A DNA stretch of 42,544 bases. Source: Lingula anatina. Lineage: Eukaryota > Brachiopoda > Lingulata > Lingulida > Lingulidae. Positions 11,291 to 20,476 of the stretch are shown here, in pieces. Both the position numbers and the translations under genes were made by a program. The DNA is taken from NCBI RefSeq assembly GCF_001039355.2, contig NW_019773628.1:10516-53059 (forward strand). The letters are read 5' to 3'. Position 1 is the stretch's first letter. The number at the start of each line of letters is the position of its first letter. The notes below the pieces were generated by a model, which was not told where the DNA came from, did not search any database, and was given only the letters and a program-made list of their open reading frames with translations.

Positions 11291-11600
11291 CGGTGACAGG
11301 TGGGTCGAGTCCATTCGATTTGGGGAGTGACAGGTGGACCAAGTCCATTATTTTTGAGGGGTGGCAGTTGGGGAGAGTCCATTCCATCCGAGGGGGTGAA
11401 AGGTGGGTCGAGTCTAATCAATCTGAAGGGGTGACAGGTGGGGCGAGTCCATTCCATCCGAGGGGTGAAAGGTGGGGCGAGTCCATTCAATTTGAAGGGG
11501 TGACAGATGGGGCGAGTACATTCCATCTGAGGGGTGGCAGGTGGGGTGAGTCCATTCTTTTTGAGGGGTGGCAGGTGGGGCGAGTACATTGGATTTGAGG
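11291..11600. repeat. G-rich minisatellite, about nine 34-35 bp units
   Basis: Nine units of the type GGTGNNAGGTGGGGCGAGTCCATTC followed by a variable 9-10 bases. The unit length is not a multiple of three, so the open frames crossing it on both strands are shifting readings of the repeat rather than genes. The plus strand is G-rich and the minus strand C-rich. Confidence 0.95.
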
Positions 11601-12000
11601 AGTGCATGCAAGTAAAATCATCACAAAAATATCATTATAGTGTCGGTGGAATTAGCTTTATTAAAGATCACAATTTTTGAAAAATATGTGTTAGCAAAGT
11701 TTTGAGGGGATATAAACCTGTATCATGCAGAAATAATCATTAAATTATTGCTCTCAAAATTTGCTTTTCTACAATTTAATATAAATATAACCTTTTTGTC
11801 TGCACATTTGGGACTGTATGGTCACAAAATTTAATGAAGGGATCAATATATTTCAAACATTTTAATAAGACCTTTTTAAATAGATTGGAATATGCAGACC
11901 TAATATTTTTGAGAGAAGCAAATTCCAACTGTTGCCATTTCAAGTGCGTCTCTCAACTTTCTCATTTTTTTCCGTTTAAAATTTAAATTGAAGTATTCAC
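11601..12000. other. No recognisable feature
   Basis: AT-rich DNA between the minisatellite and a possible LINE remnant. Confidence 0.5.
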
Positions 12001-12009
12001 ATGAGAAGA

Positions 12010-12480
12010 TCGTGAAATTTGAATCGATTTTCTGTAGCAAAAATCAGAACTCTTCAAAAACCCATATTAAAAATTGAAAAAATGGTTTCCGGGAGGACGA
12101 ACTCATTTATTCCAAGAGATATACAAAATGTCCAATTACAGAATAAAATACAGAATAACTTTTCAAAAAGCAAAATCTTAAGTTCATACAGGTTGTATTT
12201 ATAAATGTGGGCTGTTGGAAAATCTTGAACGTGTATTCTTTAAGTGCTCAAACTCAATAATTTACAAAAAACTGGGAATATTAACAAACCTTTTGGTTTT
12301 AGATATCTTCTGTTACTGCAGAAATCAACAATCCCAAACAATATTTACAGATCAGTTTTAGCAGATTTAATTCGAAAGTACTCAAACAGTTATCATATCT
12401 TTATTATTACCACTATTTTTATCGACATTATTTCATATCAAAGTAAAAGAAACAAGCAATGACAAACGTATCTATTCAGC
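12010..12480 (+). pseudogene. Possible LINE 3' coding remnant
   Basis: From 12194 the plus strand reads CIYKCGLLENLERVFFKC, which resembles the C-x2/3-C...E...H...C segment near the C-terminus of many non-LTR retrotransposon polyproteins, with Arg in place of His. It is followed by a hydrophobic, lysine-rich stretch (IITTIFIDIISYQSKRNK) like the region after that motif. The frame is broken between 12204 and 12462. The similarity is weak, so this is a tentative call. Confidence 0.35.
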
Positions 12481-12499
12481 TTTTATTAAAATGCAATAG

Positions 12500-13150
12500 A
12501 TGCATGAATTTGCGTTTGGTTCCAGAAAGTGAATGAAAGGCTTGGTTGCTAGCAGTACTCGGTATCTCAGCGGACTTCTGAAATGAGAAAGTAACGTAAA
12601 CAATATTTGACTAAACGGACAGACTCAGAAAATACAACAAATGCATTTTACATCGAAGAGAAAAGGGCACTTGAAATGATGTGGTGTTTACTGACTTGTC
12701 CGATTTTCAAAAAACAATCTATATCGAGGTTACCTTACGCCAAAATTAAGATCTGAAGTTATTGATAAAGATATTTGAGATGTCTTGCTTTAAAAAATAA
12801 ACATTGAAAACAATTCTTACTGTTCAATGTTAAAATATCTAAAATCGCTATGCAACACGCGTTTGTGTGCCATATTTTTACCATAAAATTGATGTACACG
12901 TTGATAGGGCACACTTGTCTTTGGACCAAAAGCTTAGAACTGTGACAAGGTATTATCATCTAAATTAGTCCGTGATATCTGTGGTAATATTCTCATCTAC
13001 TAATATGCTAGCTAATATTCTGAGTGACATAAAAGAAACGACAGGCAAAACTTAACAAAGAATCGTAACATAAATACTTGTCGTAATTTTCCTTGCATTC
13101 TTTTACGATTTTTATATCCACTGAATAAAGTTACTGAAGAAAATGTGATA
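12500..13150. other. No recognisable feature
   Basis: AT-rich sequence with no supportable gene or repeat. If the candidate first exon at 13156 is real, this lies within a 3.8-kb intron of the polycystin-like gene. Confidence 0.4.
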
Positions 13151-13155
13151 CTTAC

Positions 13156-13166
13156 GAAACATGCAT
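13156..13166 (-). CDS. Candidate first coding exon of the polycystin-like gene
   Basis: On the minus strand ATGCATGTTTC is followed by a strong donor, GTAAGTATC. It ends in phase 2, which is what the 9361 acceptor needs; joining them gives MHVS followed by FCLENASK and then the first membrane segment. The same frame is open upstream for about 17 codons back to an in-frame TGA, so ATG at 13166 would be the first Met. Against it: an out-of-frame ATG lies 18 bases upstream in the same exon, the context is weak, and phase agreement alone occurs one time in three. If real, the whole protein is about 540 residues with almost no extracellular N-terminus. Confidence 0.35.
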
Positions 13167-13269
13167 TTGTGTCTTCGCCTCATAAAAGCTCGGCCTTGCA
13201 ACTGTACCACACGTGCTGTTGCGTCTTCACCCTGATGTGTCCTACTGCCTAGTGTGCCTTCGGAAAGAC

Positions 13270-14690
13270 AGCTCACACTACGATGAGCAAATTATTGTTA
13301 TGCAAATTACAGACAGGTATGGCCCATTTTAGAGACATCCCCATTTTAGGTGAGGGACTGTAGCTGAAACTGTTCACGAATGTTTACGGTCTAAGACATG
13401 TTGTTAACATGAAGATTTGACTGACGTCCACCTGTTGTTATTTAAATACACCACTTTATTCCACAAATATCGAGCACGCGTCTTTCATCATGCGGTTTCA
13501 TATTTCTTTGATACATCACTTCCACAATTAACTCAACACCAGGGAAAGAGGGTGAATGTTGATATTTTCTATCGATCAGTAGACGTACCTATAATCCTGT
13601 TTGTTGACATTATGGAACGGATAAATCCTAGTTCCGTTCGGACTCAAGTGCCACTAGCAAATAAATGAATAAATAAACACAAAGAAACCTGTGTCCCAAC
13701 ATGTTATGGGCTAAACAATACGATATTTTATAGCAATAATGAATCAAGTTGGTGGAAATAGTCATAGGCGAAGCAAGACGGGCCCTTTCTAAATAACTGA
13801 CAACTGTCGGGATAACGTTGCCAAGCGGATCAAGGTTTTACTTTCTTTTCTTTGCAAATATTGTTGAAATACTTATTTGTTGTTTGGTGTCTCCATATTT
13901 GGGGACAATACCTAAGTAGTTCGGGAATGTTATCATAGTGTTTTTTTATGCATGCGTTAGATTAAGTCGGGGGTCTTTACAGCGGCAACAAACAACAATC
14001 AAGAGTGTATGCTTTTTATCAACTTTTAAGTATTAAAATATCCAAAGGATCGAGGCTGGGAAGATCCGGGATGAGCGTTTCATATTTATTTTTATCTTAT
14101 TCTTGTTCGGGAAAATTAAAACTGGAGGATTCTCCGAATATTTGGGGTACTATCCGGAAATTTAGCCGCTGTTTGGGCGTGGGGGGGCCGAATAAAATAA
14201 AAAGGAGAGCGGGTTGATACTGTTGTAAAGCAAATGACTTACACTTTCAATAATTACAGATAACAATTAAAACGGAATCAAATGTGCAAAAGGAAAGAGA
14301 ATTATTGAGTGCAAGTTAAATTTCTTTAAGAGTCAACAAGTAATCATGCAAAGACAGTGGAAAGAAAACAAGTAAGCGCATGATCAGTACGGGAAAATAG
14401 AGTTTAAATATTTGTGAAGTTGTATGAAAATAGAGTCGGTGAATAAACGTTCCAAAGCTCCAGACCGTCGTTATTGTCACTATAACAAGCAGATCGTTGT
14501 CGTTAGCCCTCACAATACCGCAGCACACATACGTTTCTGAGCATCAGAGGTTACAACACGTATTACTGATCTTACCGCAGCCATGACCATCATCTTTGTA
14601 TACTTCATTTCATAGTTAGAAAACAACAATTGGACTTTGCGTTACTCATTCGACAAACATTAACAACGAGAAAAAGAAAAAAACACAGTG
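13270..14690. other. No recognisable gene
   Basis: Mixed-composition DNA with open frames of 70-83 codons that show no domain. No structure beyond short simple repeats was noticed. Confidence 0.5.
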
Positions 14691-14695
14691 ATAGA

Positions 14696-15611
14696 TAAAG
14701 CCTCGGTCACAACCGGACGCACGAATTTCAGAATCGTACGTCCCCTGCGATTTTTGGGTGTCACGGAGGCCGTGGAGGTCGTAGAGGTAGAGGAAAGTCT
14801 GCCTTGCAAGTCGCAAGGGCCACATGAGATGTCCTTTCAGGCAGGGATGCGTATTGCAAGGAGCGATGGTCGTGGAAATTGTACTCATTTCTTGATTTTG
14901 TCTTGCTTCCTGTGTACGTGGCACACACTCACCACTTACGAAGGAATGCAACGCACGGCGAAAGTAGTGCCCTTTTGCGTCAGTTTTGCTTCACACTTGC
15001 CTCACACGTTTGTGGTGACGTACTCACGGCGTACGTCAGTTTTGCTTCCTGTTCTCCCCTTCTTTCTTCTTCCTCCTCCCTTTTTTCTACTATGTAAGCT
15101 TCTTTCTCTTGCCTTTTAGGGGCATATTAGAAACTAAATTGAGCACAAATTTGAATATTTTGAAAATTGTACACGTTACACAGTCGACGTGCATTATAAA
15201 GACACGAGCGTGTGTCGTGAGCACGCCTTTAATACACCAAGCGAGGGGGTGACACACGTGCGACGCATTCCCGGCGTGCTCTCGACTTTGTTCGTTAGTT
15301 GTGAGGGCGTGCGCCTTACTCAACACGCATAGGACACTTGCTCCTTCATTGTTTGCGACGTGCGTCTTGCACAACGCGCGTCTCTCTTGCTAACTCCGTG
15401 CGAGGGGAGCAAGTTACGCTTGCGGCCTCGATGTTCGCAGGCTATTCGTAGAATCTTTTGGACATGTCCGACATCCTCCGTACGTGCTTACGGGCTGTCT
15501 GCGAACTCGAAATTGCGTAAGAAGGCCTTGCGTGGGACATCAGATTCTGCGCAAAATTTGGACGCAAACAGCCCGTAAGAGCCCGCACGGCCGGTTGTGA
15601 CCGAAGCTTAA
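14696..15611. mobile_element. Harbinger-type non-autonomous element, 910 bp
   Basis: The element at 14699-15608 has ends AGCCTCGGTCACAACCGG and CCGGTTGTGACCGAAGCT, inverted repeats matching at 17 of 18 positions. It is flanked by TAA on both sides (14696-14698, 15609-15611). The 3-bp TAA duplication and end type point to PIF/Harbinger. An inner inverted repeat (CTTACGGGCTGTCTGCG near 15487 against CGCAAACAGCCCGTAAG near 15563) lies close to the right end. It is GC- and CpG-richer than its surroundings. A 143-codon frame at 14688-15119 starts outside the element and has no transposase features. Confidence 0.85.
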
Positions 15612-16196
15612 TATGAATAACTTTTCCCTTGCTGACAGTTTAACACAGAGTTCTGGATATGGTACATTAATACTATGAAAAAATACCGATAACTGTGACC
15701 ATTGAGAGGGGTACTAGTCGGTACTGACTGGTAGATATATGACCCCCCTCCCCCCGTCGAATGTTTGGTCTAGCATCTTTTAGGACAATCTCCCCATCGA
15801 CTTGATACGTCTAACATTTGACTACAAGGATTACTTTCATTTCAATAAATTTGCATATATATGTAAACGTGTGTGAGCGCGTGCGGAAGTTGGGGGGGGG
15901 GGCAGTAGAGGACGGGCCAAAAATAATTTGGAAAAATATATCTCTGGATCCGCCGCTGATAAGGCAAGACCAAGCTGTCAGTACCGAAATCTGGAACTTA
16001 AGATACCTCCGTGTGGCTTCCCTGAAGATTATTACGATGTCAGTGCAGCCTCAGAACGTTGTGATAGCAACCACGCAGTTAGGAGACATGCAACTTCAAA
16101 TTCATACAAGCGAATTACATAAAGATTTAAAATAAAAACCTCTTCACTACTGTTCAGCATCCTAATACCATTAAAGAACGCCCTTCGTGCCTAGAC

Positions 16197-16198
<2 letters not shown>
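15612..16198. other. No recognisable gene
   Basis: Contains short C and G runs (15741-15757, 15891-15902) and a 105-codon plus-strand frame at 15818-16135 without a recognisable domain. Confidence 0.5.

Positions 16199-16277
<79 letters not shown>
16199..16277. repeat. CT, CA and AAAT compound microsatellite
   Basis: A (CT)n tract passes into (CA)n and, after a few bases, into (AAAT)n. Confidence 0.95.
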
Positions 16278-16278
<1 letters not shown>

Positions 16279-16915
16279 GTTTCGTTTAATTTCAAATGGT
16301 TCATTCTTCAGTGTTTAGGAAATTTACAGAAACACCTAAGTTTTTTAAAGACAGTACGCTACGAAGAGTCTGTTTTTTTCCTCATGAGACTATTCAGAGT
16401 AAATATGTTATCTACGATCGATTTCGTTTAGCTCCTCCACTAAGATGTACATAATCTGATTGAGTTTCATTACATCTATATGATAATATGCAATCATGGA
16501 TCCCCATCCCAGGAAGGTGACCCGGGTTTACTACATTCATAATGGATAAAACAATCACATTTTATCGGTCATAATACTTGATATCAAGCGATCAAGTTTA
16601 GCAATCTGATTTCATGTGTAGAATGGCGGAATGACTGACAACTGCGTGGAATTGTGTTGAAGAAGACAGGATGCACTTTTTACCGACTCTTCACACCTAT
16701 CATCAGCTTGTTATGTTAAAAAAAAGCCATCTAGTCACGGCTATAAATTTCTAAGACTAATCCCTTTTTTTCTAAAATTTAAAATAAATGAGGCAATTCT
16801 TATCAGCACAAAAAGTTAAAGTATGCTGTCTTTCATTACTCACGCTCTATAAAGATTTAACACTAGGGTTGAGGCAATGAAATTTGCAGATGATACGACT
16901 CTTGTCGGACTTGTT

Positions 16916-16950
16916 TGGTATACCCTTGGACCTATTATGTCCATGGTATA
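16916..16950. mobile_element. Micro-hairpin insertion 8 (21 bp, 7-bp TSD, imperfect)
   Basis: TGGTATA occurs at 16916-16922 and 16944-16950, around 21 bases (16923-16943) with inverted TGGAC/GTCCA ends. It interrupts the reverse transcriptase just after the FADD box. The palindrome is imperfect and unlike the CAAGRAG group, so it is the weakest member. Confidence 0.45.
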
Positions 16951-17045
16951 ACTAATGACAACGAAAGCGCATAAAGAAAATCTGTTGAAACTGTTGTTGA
17001 GTGGTGCAAGAGTAATGATCTTATTTTGAACATTTGTAAAGTCAA

Positions 17046-17156
17046 AGAAATAATAATAAATATAATAATAATTTATTCGAGCATTAAATGTGGCAGTTAC
17101 ATTTGTTAGCCCTCTATACTACAAATATATAAATAAATAAATAGTAGAAATGATGA
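17046..17156. mobile_element. AT-rich insertion inside the LINE fragment
   Basis: About 90 bases (17057-17145) of AATAATAATTTATTC-like text separate two adjoining reverse transcriptase motifs. Near-identical AGAAATAATAA and AGAAATGATGA flank it, as expected for a target duplication. It resembles the AATAATAATTTATT ends of small invertebrate repeats, but I cannot name it. Confidence 0.45.
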
Positions 17157-17242
17157 CAGATTTCAGACGGAATCAAAATGTAAAAACACCACTATATATC
17201 GAGCAAGCTGCTGTTAAGATAGTAAAGACTTTCGATCTCTTA

Positions 17243-17276
17243 GGAATACCAAGGAGTTATAACTCCTTGGGAATAC
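17243..17276. mobile_element. Micro-palindrome insertion 4 (20 bp, 7-bp TSD)
   Basis: CAAGGAGTTATAACTCCTTG at 17250-17269 lies between exact GGAATAC repeats (17243-17249, 17270-17276). It falls directly after the LLGI motif of the LINE. Element plus one repeat is 27 bp, so the frame is kept. Confidence 0.8.
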
Positions 17277-17284
17277 ATATGAAT

Positions 17285-17323
17285 AGTAAACCAAGAAGTC
17301 TCTTTATAACTTCTTGAGTAAAC
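17285..17323. mobile_element. Micro-palindrome insertion 5 (25 bp, 7-bp TSD)
   Basis: The element at 17292-17316, with arms CAAGAAGT and ACTTCTTG around CTCTTTATA, lies between exact AGTAAAC repeats (17285-17291, 17317-17323). Confidence 0.8.
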
Positions 17324-17326
17324 TTA

Positions 17327-17360
17327 CTTTTAACAAGGAGTTATAACTCCTTGCTTTTAA
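17327..17360. mobile_element. Micro-palindrome insertion 6 (20 bp, 7-bp TSD)
   Basis: A second exact copy of CAAGGAGTTATAACTCCTTG at 17334-17353, this time between exact CTTTTAA repeats (17327-17333, 17354-17360). The same 20-mer in a different 7-base duplication 84 bases away argues for two separate insertions. Confidence 0.8.
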
Positions 17361-17499
17361 TAACAACACCGACGGAGCACAAGAAAGGAAGACAAAGACT
17401 GTACCTCTAAGAATCACTTGCAACTTTTACAGATAATAAAACCGTTGTCATTACCTTTTATATGTGCATTATTAAGGTTATTAATTTTCGATACACATT

Positions 17500-18070
17500 T
17501 CGTCAAAAGTGACAATCTGTGTATTCGTTTTAATTTACATATCTCGAGCTCCTGCTACTTACAAACGCCTGTGATAAGTTAAATAACTGGACGCTGAGAT
17601 AGTAGTTTTACATGTTTAGTGTCATATGATAAATGCATTTTATGTAAGAATTATTAAAGAAGTATATGTCTAAACAGAATCAGACGCGTACATTCTCCAA
17701 GAAATTGTTTGTATATTCTTTTTATTAGACTGGGAAAATTTTCAGTTAATGTTTTATTTTAAAAATCTAATATCTTATCATCATTTCCTAGAACAATTTC
17801 TAACTTGTAAATATGAACACTGACTCCCTTTTCTTCCCTTATCTAGTTTTTTATTCGTTTTTACAAGTTTTTTACAACATCAAAGGCTACGATACGTATA
17901 TTATCTTTTACTTTCAAGAAAAAATGCATCAGACTTCACTTGAATTCGCTTGATGTAAAGGAAAAAACTTCTTAACTTGACACCAGAAAAGAATGAAAAA
18001 AAAAATGCTGAATATCAGTGTTGCCTGATATAAAACTGACTTGACACCAGAAAACTATGAAACTTGAAGT
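17500..18070. other. No recognisable gene
   Basis: AT-rich DNA. The phrase CTTGACACCAGAAAA occurs twice (about 17978 and 18041), a short local duplication. Confidence 0.5.
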
Positions 18071-18078
18071 GCTACACT

Positions 18079-18301
18079 CTAATAATGTCTCTTATTGCTG
18101 CTGAGTTGTAAGTCACTCTGAGAACAAGTTAATCTACTGGTCAAGATATGCATTTGATGAAGTACATCAGATTTGTCCTTGCTGTCATGCTGATAGGAAG
18201 GTGGTCTCCAAAGTTTCTCTTCAGTTGATGAATCTGGAAATATGTTACAATATTCCTTCAGAAGATATTCATTGCTTTCATTCATCAATATGTTTCTAAA
18301 T
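18079..18301 (-). CDS. Possible terminal exon, unidentified
   Basis: A minus-strand frame of about 69 codons ends in TAG at 18079. It is preceded by an acceptor-like TTTATTTAG, after which the frame is open (NILMNESNEYLLKEYCN). Composition looks protein-like (STEEKLWRPPSYQHD, then LTSRLTCSQSDLQLSS), but I recognise no domain and find no partner exon. A spliced-looking segment at about 19228-19322 on the same strand has stops in all frames and cannot be joined in frame. Confidence 0.25.
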
Positions 18302-18606
18302 AAAGATCACACATTTACACATCATTACACTGTGAAAGAAAATATTAAATACCCAACCGTAGGGTCATTTTAGTAAGCAAAACATGCCTCTTTTCCATAT
18401 TGCCCAATGATCCTGATATATGTCCTAAACTGTTCTCATTTTCATCTTACACATCACCAACTATTCGGTATTCTACTTAATACTTGAGGAGGCGTGTTGT
18501 TCAGTTAAGCTGATTGCACTTGGTGAGATCCCTGGCACAGAGTTGGACCAATATTAATACTCATGGTTTCTATGGGAATGAGCCCATAGAGATCAGAATA
18601 TATAGA

Positions 18607-18784
18607 GAGGCCGGCCCGTAGCCAGCAAATTCAAAAGGGGGGGTTCTTTTTCTGAAAAAGTGGACCTTTTACAATGACACTTATTTGTACCTAGATAAAA
18701 TTTTACCCAAAATGGACCTTTTCCTGACAAAAGGGGTGGTTCTTTCGAACCCCCCGCACCCCCCCTGGCTACAGGCCTGGAGGC
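18607..18784. mobile_element. Small DNA transposon, GTAGCC-type ends, 5-bp TSD
   Basis: The 168-bp element (18612-18779) has left end CGGCCCGTAGCCAG and right end CTGGCTACAGGCCTG, inverted repeats with small differences. It is flanked by GAGGC on both sides (18607-18611, 18780-18784). The interior resembles 19554-19715 in reverse orientation, and the ends resemble 31503-31787. A hAT-like group with 5-bp duplications would fit; the superfamily is inferred. Confidence 0.65.
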
Positions 18785-19553
18785 AGAAAGGCAGTGCCTG
18801 CTTAAAAACACTCATTAAACAAATAAATTCTACACTGTATAAAGCAGATTCAATGACATCTTTAGGCAAGAGAGGTGACACAAGATTCTTTTAAAATATC
18901 TGAAATGTTCAACTCCGCAGGTATGGTCTGTCTATAATAGAAGTAAAATGTATTTTTCATTGTAAAAAATATTTTTCTTTGGTTTGGTTTTCTGATCAGC
19001 CATCAACATGACTGTGTCTTTTCTCTTCAAATATTTTAATCTATCAAATAAACACACAACCATTCATTAACATTGACAGTATTTCCTATGAGTAAGCCTT
19101 CAGGAAATTTACATAAAACCTAAATAGGTTATTGTACTTGAACTTTTTTAACATAACAATTTTAATGACTACATAACAATGTAATAAAACTAAACAACAT
19201 GACATACATGTACCTATCGGGGGTACCTTGTAGGTGTGTTTCCATCTCTGTCTTAATGGTGTGGTGGCTCACTGATATTACAGCTATTTTCAACTAGTGT
19301 TTCCCTGGCCTATTGGTACACTACCCTGAAAGACAAAACTTAACATGGTCATAAGCTGAGAGAGATTACTTATGTTTGAAACAGAAAAGCTGGTAAAAAT
19401 GCAGTCACAAAAAGTAAAAAAATTGCACATACATACATTAAAAAAGTCCATTCTTGCTCCTTTTTGAAAGTTACATGCCTTGATGGAGTTAATGAATAAA
19501 GTTTTAATACCTATAACTGAACTAATTTTTTTTTATAAATTTCTTAACCTGAA

Positions 19554-19715
19554 CAGGCCCAGTAGCCGGGGGGTGCGTGGGCTCCCTTTTTTTGGGGGAA
19601 AATGTACCCTCTGAGCAAAATTTTATCTAAGTACACAAATATTGGATGGGAAAAGGTCCATTTTTTTTTTCAGAAAAGAACCAACCTTTTTTAAACTGCT
19701 GGCTGCTGAAGGGTT
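19554..19715. mobile_element. Degraded copy of the GTAGCC-ended element
   Basis: It starts CAGGCCCAGTAGCC. Its interior, read on the minus strand (GGTTCTTTTCTGAAA then TAGATAAAATTTT), matches the interior of the element at 18612-18779. The right end is eroded (CTGGCTGCTG). Confidence 0.55.
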
Positions 19716-20365
19716 TTCACATCATGCACAGAACTAGCCTGGCATGTGTGACAAATACAAACTGACTGATAAAATCACTTCTTGTCTTCTAACTAGCTAC
19801 ATGTAGATGTAGCTTGATGGTGTCATGGTACATGTTTACCAATGCTTAGTGAAATAATAACAGATAATTATATGCAGTGGGTTGTGCAGATAACATCTTT
19901 AAATTAAGGCATCTGAAGTATTGGAGAGAAATGACTTCAACCAATCAGATATGTCCACTGTAACCAGCAGTTAACATTGTCCAATAGAATGACTGGATTC
20001 AAGATTTTAAACAGGGGGTTCCTAATACAACTTTATGCATTGCTCAGTACAAAAACTGGGTGCATTGGTAATGTTAACAACAAGTTCATACAGAATCCAA
20101 ATGGATATTCTTATGGTGCTCTGAGATTTGACTTGTGAACACAATTTCAGTACTGGAAAGGGCATATCAAGCCTCAATAAGTCTTAGCACCTTATCCAAG
20201 TGACTGACTGGCTCACAGCAAAATGTAAGACAGTGGTGAAAGAATGGCTGACAGGAATTGTCTGTAAAAGGAACAACAAACCAAAAAAAGGGAATTATGT
20301 GAAAAGTAGCCTTGGAATTGGGGCTCAGTGTTACGTACTTGTGACAAAAATCTTTCAGCGACTAA
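19716..20365. other. 5' flank of the zinc-finger gene
   Basis: Contains a short palindrome at 19795-19814 (AGCTACAT/ATGTAGCT) with no flanking duplication. Just before the zinc-finger frame, 20336-20385 encodes in another frame a finger remnant (CDKNLSATNHL), so the finger array once extended further upstream. I could not identify a promoter or 5' exon. Confidence 0.5.
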
Positions 20366-20476
20366 TCATCTCATGAAATACAAGAAAATAATTATACTGG
20401 AGAGAAACCTTACAAGTGTAGATTCTGTGACAAGACTTTTATACCACCAATTAAGTTCTTACAGCATTCAGTAAAA

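Larger units (their letters stand above)
16840..17490 (+). pseudogene. Decayed LINE reverse transcriptase fragment
   Basis: The plus strand at 16876-16910 reads MKFADDTTLVGL, the catalytic F/YADD box of reverse transcriptase. After a frame change it reads VEWCKSNDLILN, then from 17150 MTDFRRNQNVKTPLYI and KIVKTFDLLGI. This order (FADD, WC..N.L.LN, DFRR, F..LGI) is that of CR1/Rex1-like non-LTR retrotransposons. The frame is broken by stops, by an AT-rich insertion at about 17057-17145 and by four micro-palindrome insertions (16916-16950, 17243-17276, 17285-17323, 17327-17360). Both the 5' part and the endonuclease are missing. Confidence 0.85.

Noticed and set aside
11218-11611. Open frames on both strands of 65-129 codons
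   Set aside because: Products of the 35-bp minisatellite, whose period shifts the frame from unit to unit.
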